Assembly: GCA_965279295.1 (NCBI GenBank) | Contig: CBDIHQ010000017.1 | DNA: 64,000 bases | From: Aquabacter sp965279295 | GTDB lineage: Bacteria; Pseudomonadota; Alphaproteobacteria; Rhizobiales; Xanthobacteraceae | Strand: one strand, 5' to 3' | Shown here: positions 45,719 to 53,172 of the stretch, one piece after another | How the letters are laid out: every line of letters starts with the position of its first letter | How positions within the stretch are numbered: the first letter of the stretch is position 1 | The notes under the pieces: model-generated | What the model saw: only the letters and a program-made list of their open reading frames with translations | The model's database searches: none | Told to the model about the DNA's origin: nothing | Translations under genes and position numbers: made by a program

Positions 45719-45973
45719 TCACGGGACCACTCCGATCTGGACCAGGAACGCGCGTGCGTCGCGGACCTGATATCTCTTCGCTTCTTTCGCCGGGTGTGGG
45801 CGATGGAAGGTGGCGATCGCCCCGTCCTTCGCGAATTTCACGCGGGAGCCGCTGCCCTCGACGAGGACGCACCCCGCCGCCAGAAGAAGCGCCTCTATCG
45901 CCGCCCACTCCAAGGTGCTTGCAGCAGGCTCCCTGAATACGGCAGCGAGGGTCTTCCGGTGCCGGCTGTTCAT
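45719..45973 (-). CDS. hicA: HicA family toxin (putative mRNA interferase)
   Basis: 84-residue dsRBD-fold toxin upstream of hicB in the usual toxin-first order. The segment STLEWAAIEALLLAAG forms the first helix, then VEGSGSRVKFAKDGAIATFHRPHP. In the classical HicA family the second strand has GSHH with the catalytic histidine; here it reads GSRV, with FHRPHP further on. The GSRV version is a recurring subclass, so it may be active through another His or may be RNA-binding only. The low-GC sequence just upstream (ATAAAATAGATATGC near 45979) is a likely promoter/operator. Confidence 0.9.
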   Translation of the reverse strand: MNSRHRKTLAAVFREPAASTLEWAAIEALLLAAGCVLVEGSGSRVKFAKDGAIATFHRPHPAKEAKRYQVRDARAFLVQIGVVP

Positions 45974-46063
45974 GAGGATAAAATAGATATGCTTGCATTT
46001 ATTGCAAGCAATATCGCTTCACCCCGACGCGGCGATCATGCGGACGAGGACTGGCAGATCGCT

Positions 46064-46276
46064 TCAGCTATTCAGTTCGGCGTCGTCCAGGCGGCGGGCT
46101 TCGTCGGCCAGCATGATCGGGATGCCGTCGCGGATCGGGAAGGCGAGCCGGGCGCCGCGCGATATCAGTTCCTGGCGCCCCTTGTCATAGACCAGGGGCC
46201 CCTTGGTGAGCGGGCAGACCAGGAGTTCGAGGAGCTTGGGATCGACCTCGTGGCCGGGCCGGTTCGGCTGCGTCAT
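46064..46276 (-). CDS. Trm112 family protein
   Basis: 70-residue small protein with the core DPKLLELLVCPLTKGPLVYDKGRQELIS (residues 12-39; shown in part), then RLAFPIRDGIPIMLADEAR, the typical bacterial Trm112/UPF0434 pattern. Only one cysteine of the eukaryotic zinc site is retained, as in many bacterial members. In eukaryotes Trm112 activates methyltransferases; the bacterial role is uncharacterised. Stand-alone gene on the minus strand. Confidence 0.93.
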   Translation of the reverse strand: MTQPNRPGHEVDPKLLELLVCPLTKGPLVYDKGRQELISRGARLAFPIRDGIPIMLADEARRLDDAELNS

Positions 46277-46520
46277 CTTCTCGGTCCTCTGGCGCAGGCG
46301 CCGACATAAACGCCCGCGTTTGAATTTCGCCTAGCGCGATGCGTTCCAGTTTAACTCCTGGAGCACACACGTCCATGACAATTTCGCCGCGCACAGGCGT
46401 GTGCCCGGCGCCGCGCGGGTCAAGTTTTGCAACGCAAAGTGATGGCGTCCATTCGTTTCTTTTATTTCCCGCTTTGCCGCCGAAGGTCTAAGCAGGCCGC
46501 TTCACAGCAAAGTTTGTTTC

Positions 46521-47420
46521 ATGAATCGCCGCACGTCTCTGGGTTTGTTGCTCGGCTTTACCGGCGTCACGTTTTTCGGCGCCACGATCCCCGCCACCCG
46601 CTACGCAGTCCACTGGCTGGATCCGACCTTCTTCACCTTCGCCCGCGCCAGCGTGGCGGGGCTGCTGGCGGCGGCCGTCCTGCTGGTGATGCGCTCCGTG
46701 CCGCCCTGGCGCCGGGGGCTGCGGACCTGGGATTTCCTTGTGGTCGCGGCCTGCCTGATGGTGGGCTTCCCGCTGCTGATGGCCTACGGCACCGTCACCG
46801 TTCCCTCCTCCCACGCCGGGGTGGTGCTGGGCATCATGCCGCTGGCCACCACTTTTGCCGCGACATTGCTGGCGGGTGAGCGCCCGAGCCTCGCCTTCTT
46901 CGCCGTGTCGTGCCTCGGCTGCGGCCTCGTCGTGGCATTCGCGCTGCGCAACGGCGGCGCGTCCGAGTTCGGTGCCGGGGACCTGCTGCTGGGCCTCTCG
47001 GCGGTGGTCTGCTCCGTCGGCTATGCCGTGAGCGGGCGGCTGGCGCGGCAGATCGGCGGCTGGGAGGTGATTTGCTGGGCGCTCACCCTCGGGCTGCCTT
47101 TTGCGCTTCCGATGACAGCGCTGCTGATGCCTTCCGGCCTCGGCGCGGTACCGACCGGGGCCTGGCTGGCACTCGGATATGTCGCCGTGTTCAGCCAGCT
47201 TGTCGGCTTTTTCTTCTGGAACGCCGGCCTCGCCATGGGCGGCATTGCCCGTGTCGGGCAAATCCAACTGCTCCAGACCTTCCTGATCGTGACGCTGTCC
47301 TGGCCGATCAACGGCGAGGCCCCGGACCCCGAGACCTACCTTTTCATGGCGGCGGTGATGGCGACGGTTGCGCTCGGCCAGCGCGCCAAGGTTGCGGTGG
47401 TGCCCGCACCCGCCGCCTGA
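46521..47420 (+). CDS. EamA family (DMT) transporter
   Basis: 299-residue permease with ten hydrophobic helices and two EamA repeats. The first helix is LGLLLGFTGVTFFGATIPATRYAVHWLDP (described in part), and the repeat-1 end carries YGTVTVPSSHAGVVLGIMPLATT, a common EamA block. It belongs to a different subgroup from the paralogue at 26.28 kb. Substrate unknown. GC content is normal for the window, in contrast with the gene that follows. Confidence 0.9.
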   Translation: MNRRTSLGLLLGFTGVTFFGATIPATRYAVHWLDPTFFTFARASVAGLLAAAVLLVMRSVPPWRRGLRTWDFLVVAACLMVGFPLLMAYGTVTVPSSHAGVVLGIMPLATTFAATLLAGERPSLAFFAVSCLGCGLVVAFALRNGGASEFGAGDLLLGLSAVVCSVGYAVSGRLARQIGGWEVICWALTLGLPFALPMTALLMPSGLGAVPTGAWLALGYVAVFSQLVGFFFWNAGLAMGGIARVGQIQLLQTFLIVTLSWPINGEAPDPETYLFMAAVMATVALGQRAKVAVVPAPAA

Positions 47421-47515
47421 TCGCGGCTGCGCTTCGGTACCCACCTCGATAGAGATTTGCAGTCGGAGAGGACTTCTGTTTTTTTTGCTTGAGCGAGGCT
47501 TCTACAGGGTCGGTC

Positions 47516-48832
47516 ATGCCTTATAATTCGTTCACGCGCCCGCTTGGCCATCTCGTCGAAGCCAGAGAGCGCGTGATGGTCTGCTACGACCAGCCCCGAA
47601 CCAGCGTCTGGCTCGAATTGACCAACACCAAATGGATGGTGGGCGGGCACGACAGGGGTTTCGTGACGGCCTTCATCGGTGCCGTGAAAACGCCGACCGG
47701 ATGGAAGGCGATCGATCAGCGCCTCGCGAATGCACTGCGGTTCGAGCGCAGGGCATTCGGCGACACGATCCAGAATGTCCCGAGGTTTCAGCGGGCGATC
47801 TGCAGCGATTGGCAGAGCTTCACGCCGGGTACGGCAGAGCGCTTTGCGAAAGGATTGAGTTTCGGACGGGACATGTCGTCCGCCAGCTTCGTCATGAAGG
47901 CGCTGAAGACGGGGTTCGACGCCGTCGGTGTTTCCACTCCGGCCGGCGACGGGATGCGGCTGCACGGGTTTACCGTGGGCGACATCCTCGGATACCTCGA
48001 AGCGCGCAAGCACATCAAGCCCGCATATTTCGCCGATTCCGGCCTCGAGGAGTTCCTGGCGTTCGGCGCGGATCCTCAAGGGCAGGAGGATGAAGACAAG
48101 CCGGTCAAGTCAATCGGCAACGGCGACCGACGCGATCTCAGGCATATCCAGAGCCGGAAGGAACACGGCCATAGCGGCAAGTTCGCCTATGCGGAGGAGA
48201 CCGCGCACATCAAGCTACCGCGTGTGATCGGTTACGGATTCCGAGGCGATTCCCGTCCGCCCAGCCAAATAAAGGACGCGGGCGGCTTTCTTCCAAACTA
48301 TACCCGACCGGATCATATTAAGGAGGTCGAAGATTTCAACACAAATGCCCGCCTGCAAAGTAATTTCAAAGAGAGCGATCTTATTCGCGACGATCAGGCT
48401 TTGGACCTTGTGAAATTCATCGGCGATCAGAAGTATGGCGGGTATAATTCTGTATCGAAATCATACAGCATCGCGAAGGCGTTTGCGACAAACGTCAATG
48501 GAACTGTTGCTTCAGGGACGACTGGTGAGCCGCCGTTGAGGTCGGGATGGGTGTATGCATGCCATGTCGAAGGCGCCTTCATCATGCCGAAGGGACGCCA
48601 CAACTTCACGGTTGGAGATAATAAAGCTGCAAAAATTGCCTTCAACGAACAGGAATTATCGCAACCCGGTCTGTTGGATTGGGAAGATATCGTGGCATGC
48701 CGTAGGGTCAATCGAAGCGGTCACTTCGATGGCCTCGTCTACATAAAGGGCGCGTTGTTTCGGGAGGACGCTTCGGCTGCGGGTGAAATCTTTTATCTTT
48801 TGAGCGGACGGACACAGGGCAAGGTTCCGTAA
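47516..48832 (+). CDS. Cholera/pertussis-toxin-like mono-ADP-ribosyltransferase with unrecognised N-terminal region
   Basis: 438 residues. The C-terminal half (about 230-425) matches the R-S-E class of bacterial ADP-ribosyltransferase toxins: R243 and D245 in GFRGDSRPPSQIKDAGGF (compare YRADSRPPDEI of cholera toxin A), S312-x-S314 (YNSVSKSYSIAKAFA) as the STS block, and E378-Q-E380 (FNEQELSQPG, compare DEQEVSALGG). All catalytic positions occur in order. The N-terminal 225 residues match nothing I know. No signal peptide, no B-subunit gene and no immunity gene nearby. G+C falls to about 48% over 48301-48660. ATG 47516 after AGGG; a TTG at 47489 is less likely. Likely modifies a host or competitor protein using NAD (inference). 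Confidence 0.85.
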   Translation: MPYNSFTRPLGHLVEARERVMVCYDQPRTSVWLELTNTKWMVGGHDRGFVTAFIGAVKTPTGWKAIDQRLANALRFERRAFGDTIQNVPRFQRAICSDWQSFTPGTAERFAKGLSFGRDMSSASFVMKALKTGFDAVGVSTPAGDGMRLHGFTVGDILGYLEARKHIKPAYFADSGLEEFLAFGADPQGQEDEDKPVKSIGNGDRRDLRHIQSRKEHGHSGKFAYAEETAHIKLPRVIGYGFRGDSRPPSQIKDAGGFLPNYTRPDHIKEVEDFNTNARLQSNFKESDLIRDDQALDLVKFIGDQKYGGYNSVSKSYSIAKAFATNVNGTVASGTTGEPPLRSGWVYACHVEGAFIMPKGRHNFTVGDNKAAKIAFNEQELSQPGLLDWEDIVACRRVNRSGHFDGLVYIKGALFREDASAAGEIFYLLSGRTQGKVP

Positions 48833-48967
48833 GGCCGACCCTTCCCTGCGATTTCGCTCCGCCGCCGGTGGGTGCGCGTAGACCGCAGCCGCGAACAGGC
48901 CCGCCGCGTGCCGAGGGCACAGCGGCGATGCCAGATCCACCCTCTTCCCCAAGCCGAATGCCCAGCC

Positions 48968-50566
48968 TCAGTCCGCCAGCCCCAAGCTCGGCGCGGCGCG
49001 GCGTTCCAGAATGCCGCGGATGGCGTCCACCAGTTCGCTTTCCTTCACCGCGAACTGGGCGGGGCGGGCGGCGCGGTATTCGGCATTGTCGGTGATGCCG
49101 GCGGCGATGCGTGCGCCTTCGACCAGATCCTTCACCTGCACCTCGCCGGTCTCCTTCTCGTTGGAGCCCTGGATGATGACCGCCGGCGCATTGCGCTTGT
49201 CGGCATATTTCATCTGCGCCTTCATGCCGGCGCCCCCGAGATACATTTCGGCGCGGATTGGCGGTTCTGCTTTTCGCAGCATGTCCACGAATCGCATGTA
49301 GTCGGCGATGCGCTCGGGCTGCTTGTCCATGACGAGCACCACCACCGGGCCGATCTCGACTTCGCTTTCCATCTTGCCGAGGTGCGCCAGGGCATGGAGC
49401 AGGCGCGAGACGCCGATGGAAAAGCCGGTGGCCGGCACCGGCTCATTGCGGAAACGCGCCACCAGGCCGTCATAGCGCCCACCGCCCGCCACCGAGCCGA
49501 AGCGAACCGGACGCCCTTTTTCGTCCTCCACCTGGAAGGTCAGTTCGGCCTCATAGACTGGGCCGGTGTAGTATTCGAGGCCGCGGACGACGGATGGGTC
49601 AATTTGGATGCGGTCCGGACCGTAACCATTTGATTGGCAAAGCAACATTATATCGAATAATTCTCTAACACCGTCAGTTAATATTGGTCGATCGGTTGAA
49701 ATAATATTATTGAAATAACAAAATATCATATGAGTTCTAATATCTGTCTCATACTTTATTCCGTCAAAAATGGAATTAACCAAATTCGTATCGTGCGATT
49801 TACCCGCATTTTCCATAGACTGAATGAATTGGAGGAGATGATTGACGGCATCTACTCCCAGGTCTGCGCCCTTAGTGAAATCTCCACTTTTGGCAGCAGG
49901 GTCTTCCCAACGCCCCTTGCCCAGCAAATCACGCACCCCCTCGACGCCGACCTTATCCAACTTATCGATGGCCCGTAGCACCGTCAGGCGGCGCCCGGCA
50001 TTGGCCGCACCGCCGAGGCCGATGACCTCCAACATGCCGTCCAAAACCTTGCGGTTGTTGACCTTGATCACATAGTCGCCGCGCTTGATGCCGACCGCTT
50101 CCAGCGTGTCGGCGGCCATCATGCAGATCTCGGCATCGGCCGCGACAGAGGGCGCGCCCACCGTGTCGGCGTCGAACTGCATGAACTGGCGGAACCGGCC
50201 CGGGCCGGGCTTTTCATTGCGGAACACATAGCCCGAGCGATACGAGCGATACGGCTTGGGTAGGGCGTCGAAATGCTCGGCGACATAGCGGGCGAGCGGC
50301 GCGGTCAGGTCATAGCGCAGCGACAGCCACTGCTCGTCGTCGTCCTGGAACGAAAACACGCCTTCGTTCGGCCGGTCCTGGTCGGGCAGGAACTTGCCCA
50401 GCGCGTCGGTATATTCGAACGCCGGGGTTTCCAGCGCCTCGAACCCATAGAGCGCGTAGACGGCGCGGATCTTCTCCAACATGGCGCGGGTGGCGGCCAG
50501 TTCGCCGCCGTGGCGGTCTGCGAGACCACGCGGGAGCCGAGCCTTGGGTTTGTTCTCGTTGGCCAT
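48968..50566 (-). CDS. hisS: Histidyl-tRNA synthetase (with AT-rich internal segment)
   Basis: 532-residue class II synthetase. Motif 2 region RNEKPGPGRFRQFMQFD, the histidine-binding RGLEYYTGPVYEAEL and motif 3 TGFSIGVSRLLHAL are present, with an anticodon-binding domain at the end. The frame is uninterrupted and all motifs are intact, so the enzyme should work. Residues about 241-316 (49621-49845) are encoded by strikingly AT-rich DNA (55 G/C of 180 bases over 49621-49800) and form the insertion-domain region between the catalytic halves. The protein is longer than the roughly 500 residues I expect. ATG 50566. Confidence 0.95.
   Translation of the reverse strand: MANENKPKARLPRGLADRHGGELAATRAMLEKIRAVYALYGFEALETPAFEYTDALGKFLPDQDRPNEGVFSFQDDDEQWLSLRYDLTAPLARYVAEHFDALPKPYRSYRSGYVFRNEKPGPGRFRQFMQFDADTVGAPSVAADAEICMMAADTLEAVGIKRGDYVIKVNNRKVLDGMLEVIGLGGAANAGRRLTVLRAIDKLDKVGVEGVRDLLGKGRWEDPAAKSGDFTKGADLGVDAVNHLLQFIQSMENAGKSHDTNLVNSIFDGIKYETDIRTHMIFCYFNNIISTDRPILTDGVRELFDIMLLCQSNGYGPDRIQIDPSVVRGLEYYTGPVYEAELTFQVEDEKGRPVRFGSVAGGGRYDGLVARFRNEPVPATGFSIGVSRLLHALAHLGKMESEVEIGPVVVLVMDKQPERIADYMRFVDMLRKAEPPIRAEMYLGGAGMKAQMKYADKRNAPAVIIQGSNEKETGEVQVKDLVEGARIAAGITDNAEYRAARPAQFAVKESELVDAIRGILERRAAPSLGLAD
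49621..49850. other. AT-rich patch inside hisS
   Basis: A sharp compositional island: 35%, 23%, 33% and 45% G+C in successive 60-base blocks from 49621, against about 65-70% on both sides. It keeps the hisS reading frame and encodes a segment rich in I, N, F, Y and D (e.g. IFCYFNNIIS). No insertion-sequence ends or direct repeats are evident at its borders. Confidence 0.9.
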
Positions 50567-50757
50567 ATCGAAGCTGCGCCTGTGTCGCGTCTGCACGTTC
50601 TGCAAGCGGCACCCCTTAGAGGACCGGGCGGCGGGCGGCAAGTTTCGGCGCTCCACGCTGCCCCGCTTCCGCTACGGCGCCCTTTCGCGGTGATACAGAT
50701 CCAAACCGGCGTAGGCTCCGTAGACCCCTTATATGTCTCAGATTTGCGAGGTGTCCC

Positions 50758-51144
50758 ATGCGACGCGTGCTTCCGGCAATCTTCGCCCTGTCTGCGCTTT
50801 CCATGACCGCAACCATCACCACCGCTGTCGCCGCGCTCGATCCCAGCGGGACCTGGATGCGCGGAGACGGGACCGCCCGCGTCCTGATCGCCCCCTGCGG
50901 TCCGGATGTGTGCGCCACCAACATCTGGATCAAGGACAGTTCCAGCAGCGAGGCTGTGGGCGACAAACTGGTGATGAAGATCAAGCCCAAGGCCTACGGA
51001 CTGCTCACCGGCACCGCCTTCGATGCCAAGCGCAACCTCACCTATTCCATGGAAATGACCGTGGAGAAGGACCGGCTCAAGACGCGCGGCTGCGTCATCA
51101 GCGGCATGATCTGCAAGGAAACCGACTGGTCTCGGGTGCAGTAG
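50758..51144 (+). CDS. DUF2147 family exported protein
   Basis: 128 residues with a signal peptide (IFALSALSMTATITTAVA, cleavage near AAL). The mature domain has DPSGTWMRGDGTARVLIAPCG, NIWIKD and a final CVISGMICKETDWSRV, the DUF2147 pattern: a small lipocalin-like periplasmic beta domain beginning with G-x-W and containing two conserved cysteines. The function of the family is unknown. Divergent from hisS; its stop lies 6 bp from that of the convergent cfa. Confidence 0.9.
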   Translation: MRRVLPAIFALSALSMTATITTAVAALDPSGTWMRGDGTARVLIAPCGPDVCATNIWIKDSSSSEAVGDKLVMKIKPKAYGLLTGTAFDAKRNLTYSMEMTVEKDRLKTRGCVISGMICKETDWSRVQ

Positions 51145-51150
51145 CGCCCG

Positions 51151-52386
51151 CTATCCGCGCAGGACGAACAGGCCGACGTCGATGGCGCCGGCCCGGAAAC
51201 CGGCCTCGCAATAATGCAGGTAGTATTCCCAAAGCCGCCGGAACCGCTGGTCGAAGCCCAGCACTTCCATGTCGTGGCGCGCCAGGACGAACCGCTCGCG
51301 CCAATCCGCCAGGGTCCGGGCATAGCTCTCGCCGAAGCATTCCGTGGAGACGAGTTCCAGGCCGACCCTCTTCGCCTGCTCGCCGACGATGGTGCGGGTC
51401 GGCAGCATTCCGCCGGGAAAGATATAGCGCTGGATGAAATCGGTGCTGCGGCGGTAGGTCTCGAAGCGATCCTCGGCGATAGTAATGACTTGAAGCACCA
51501 CATGCCCGCCGGGGTTTAGAGACGCGCGCAGGGTTTCGAAATAGGTCGGCCAATAGGCTTCCCCCACCGCTTCCAGCATCTCGATGGAGACAATCCGATC
51601 ATAGCGCCCGGTCTCGTCGCGGTAATCCTGGAGGCGGAAGTCGGCGCGGTCCGAAAAGCCTTCGTCCTGTGCCTTGATCTCGGCGTGGGCGAGTTGCTCC
51701 TGCGATAGTGTGAGGCCGGTCACATGCGCTCCGGTGCCGGCGATGGCGGCGGCAAGTCCGCCCCAGCCGCAGCCGATCTCCAGAACGTGCTCGTGCCCCT
51801 CCAGGGCGAGCAGATCCAGAACGCGCGCGATCTTCGCCTGCTGGGCATCCTCCAGCGTCTGCTTTTCCTGCCCATAGATGGCGGAGGAATAGCTCATGCC
51901 GGCATCCAGCCAGAGCCGGTAGAAATCGTTGCCGAGATCATAGTGGAAAGCGATGTTGCGCCGGCTGCCGGAGCGCGAATTGACCTTAAGGAGATGGCCC
52001 ATCCGGTTCCACAGCCGCACCGGCGGCAGGCCGGCGACGGTACGCTCCATGCTGGGTGCGTTCGCGGCCGCGAACTGGATCAGCGATGTGAGGTCGGGCG
52101 AGGACCAGTCGCCCGCGATATAGGCATCGGCAAAGCCGACGTCGCCGCCGCTCACCAGTTTGAGGATCGCCCGCCAGCGGTGCAGCACCAGCGTGGCATC
52201 CGGCCCCGGCTCGCTCCCCACATGCTCCACGGCGGCGCCGGATGGGGTGACCACGACGATCCGGCCGATCTCAAGCCGGGAAAGGAGCCTGCGAAGCACG
52301 GTGGCGGCAAGTCCGCTCACCCGGCCGCGCTGGCTGGCGGGGTAATAATGCTCGGTGCGTTCGCTGTCGGAGAACATGGCGTACAA
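51151..52386 (-). CDS. cfa: Cyclopropane-fatty-acyl-phospholipid synthase family methyltransferase
   Basis: 411-residue SAM-dependent enzyme that methylenates (or methylates) cis double bonds of membrane phospholipid acyl chains. Family blocks: N-terminal lipid-binding half with GFADAYIAGDWSSPDLTSL, then RRNIAFHYDLGNDFYRLWLD and MSYSSAIY, SAM site VLEIGCGWGGLA and IVSIEMLEAVG. Third gene of the amine oxidase-DUF1365-cfa operon (3-bp gap), transcribed away from rpoE. In Rhodobacter sphaeroides a cfaA gene of this kind is a member of the RpoE/ChrR singlet-oxygen regulon. Confidence 0.93.
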   Translation of the reverse strand: MYAMFSDSERTEHYYPASQRGRVSGLAATVLRRLLSRLEIGRIVVVTPSGAAVEHVGSEPGPDATLVLHRWRAILKLVSGGDVGFADAYIAGDWSSPDLTSLIQFAAANAPSMERTVAGLPPVRLWNRMGHLLKVNSRSGSRRNIAFHYDLGNDFYRLWLDAGMSYSSAIYGQEKQTLEDAQQAKIARVLDLLALEGHEHVLEIGCGWGGLAAAIAGTGAHVTGLTLSQEQLAHAEIKAQDEGFSDRADFRLQDYRDETGRYDRIVSIEMLEAVGEAYWPTYFETLRASLNPGGHVVLQVITIAEDRFETYRRSTDFIQRYIFPGGMLPTRTIVGEQAKRVGLELVSTECFGESYARTLADWRERFVLARHDMEVLGFDQRFRRLWEYYLHYCEAGFRAGAIDVGLFVLRG

Positions 52387-52389
52387 TCC

Positions 52390-53172
52390 TCAAGAGCGCG
52401 ATGCGGGGGAAATCGTGACGGCGTGCTGCGGCGGGGCGGGCTTTCTGCGCAGCCCAATGCCCTTGGCAAAAATCAGCAGCGCCTCCCAATGAATCCCGGC
52501 GATCACCTTCAGGGTCAGGAGGGGATAACGGAAGAAGGTCCACGCGAGTTCGGTGTCGGTGAGCGGCCGGCGCTTTGCCGTATGGATGGCGGCAAGAACG
52601 GGCCCCGCATCATTGTTCACAACGATGGAGATCTTCAAGTTGTCGTCGGGCGGGTTGACCCGGAAATCGTAGGTGAGATCCATGTCCATAAAGGGCGAGA
52701 CATAGAATTGCTTCGTCGTGTGCTGGCGCACCACGCCGCCGCGCACCTCCTCGACCGGGAGCAGATAGCTGTGCCGCTCGCCGAAGGTGTTGTGCACCTC
52801 GTAGAGGATCGCCGCGAGCGCGCCGCCCCGGCGGTGGCAGAAATAGACGCTGAGGGGATTGAAGCCGTAGCCCAGGATGCGCGGCATGGTCAGCAGGCGG
52901 ATCGCGCCGCCGTCGGGCTCCAGCCCCGCCGCGCGCATGTGGCGCTCCACCTGGTTGCGCAGCGGCTCGTCGGTGGAGGCGCCGTAGTCCCTGTCGCGGA
53001 ACGAGAACAGGTTGAAGCGGTTGCGCGAGAACAGGCGCAGCCGGCGGGATAGGGCGTCGATGTCGTCGAGATCGAGCAGCAACGAGAACAGGCGATAGGC
53101 CAGCCGGTGACGGCGCGGCTTCAGGCGCCGGTGCATCACCGTGCCGGCATAGAGCGCGGAGCCGTGTGTCAT
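52390..53172 (-). CDS. DUF1365 family protein
   Basis: 260 residues. Opens ALYAGTVMHRRLKPRRHRLAYRLFSLLLDLDDI, the DUF1365 signature (G-x-V-x-H-x-R-x-x-P-x-x-H-x-F-x-Y), with PRILGYGFNPLSVYFCHR and YEVHNTFGERHSYLLP, both diagnostic. Function unknown, but it is persistently clustered with a flavin amine oxidase and a cyclopropane synthase, implying lipid modification. Its ATG overlaps the amine oxidase stop (ATGA), and it ends 3 bp before cfa. Confidence 0.93.
   Translation of the reverse strand: MTHGSALYAGTVMHRRLKPRRHRLAYRLFSLLLDLDDIDALSRRLRLFSRNRFNLFSFRDRDYGASTDEPLRNQVERHMRAAGLEPDGGAIRLLTMPRILGYGFNPLSVYFCHRRGGALAAILYEVHNTFGERHSYLLPVEEVRGGVVRQHTTKQFYVSPFMDMDLTYDFRVNPPDDNLKISIVVNNDAGPVLAAIHTAKRRPLTDTELAWTFFRYPLLTLKVIAGIHWEALLIFAKGIGLRRKPAPPQHAVTISPASRS

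Noticed and set aside
47489..47515. TTG start of the ART gene nine codons upstream
   Set aside because: No ribosome-binding site in front of it; the ATG at 47516 has AGGG at a suitable distance.
46400..48967. Prophage or integrative element carrying the ART gene
   Set aside because: No integrase, phage structural gene, tRNA attachment site or direct repeat was found around it; only composition suggests transfer.
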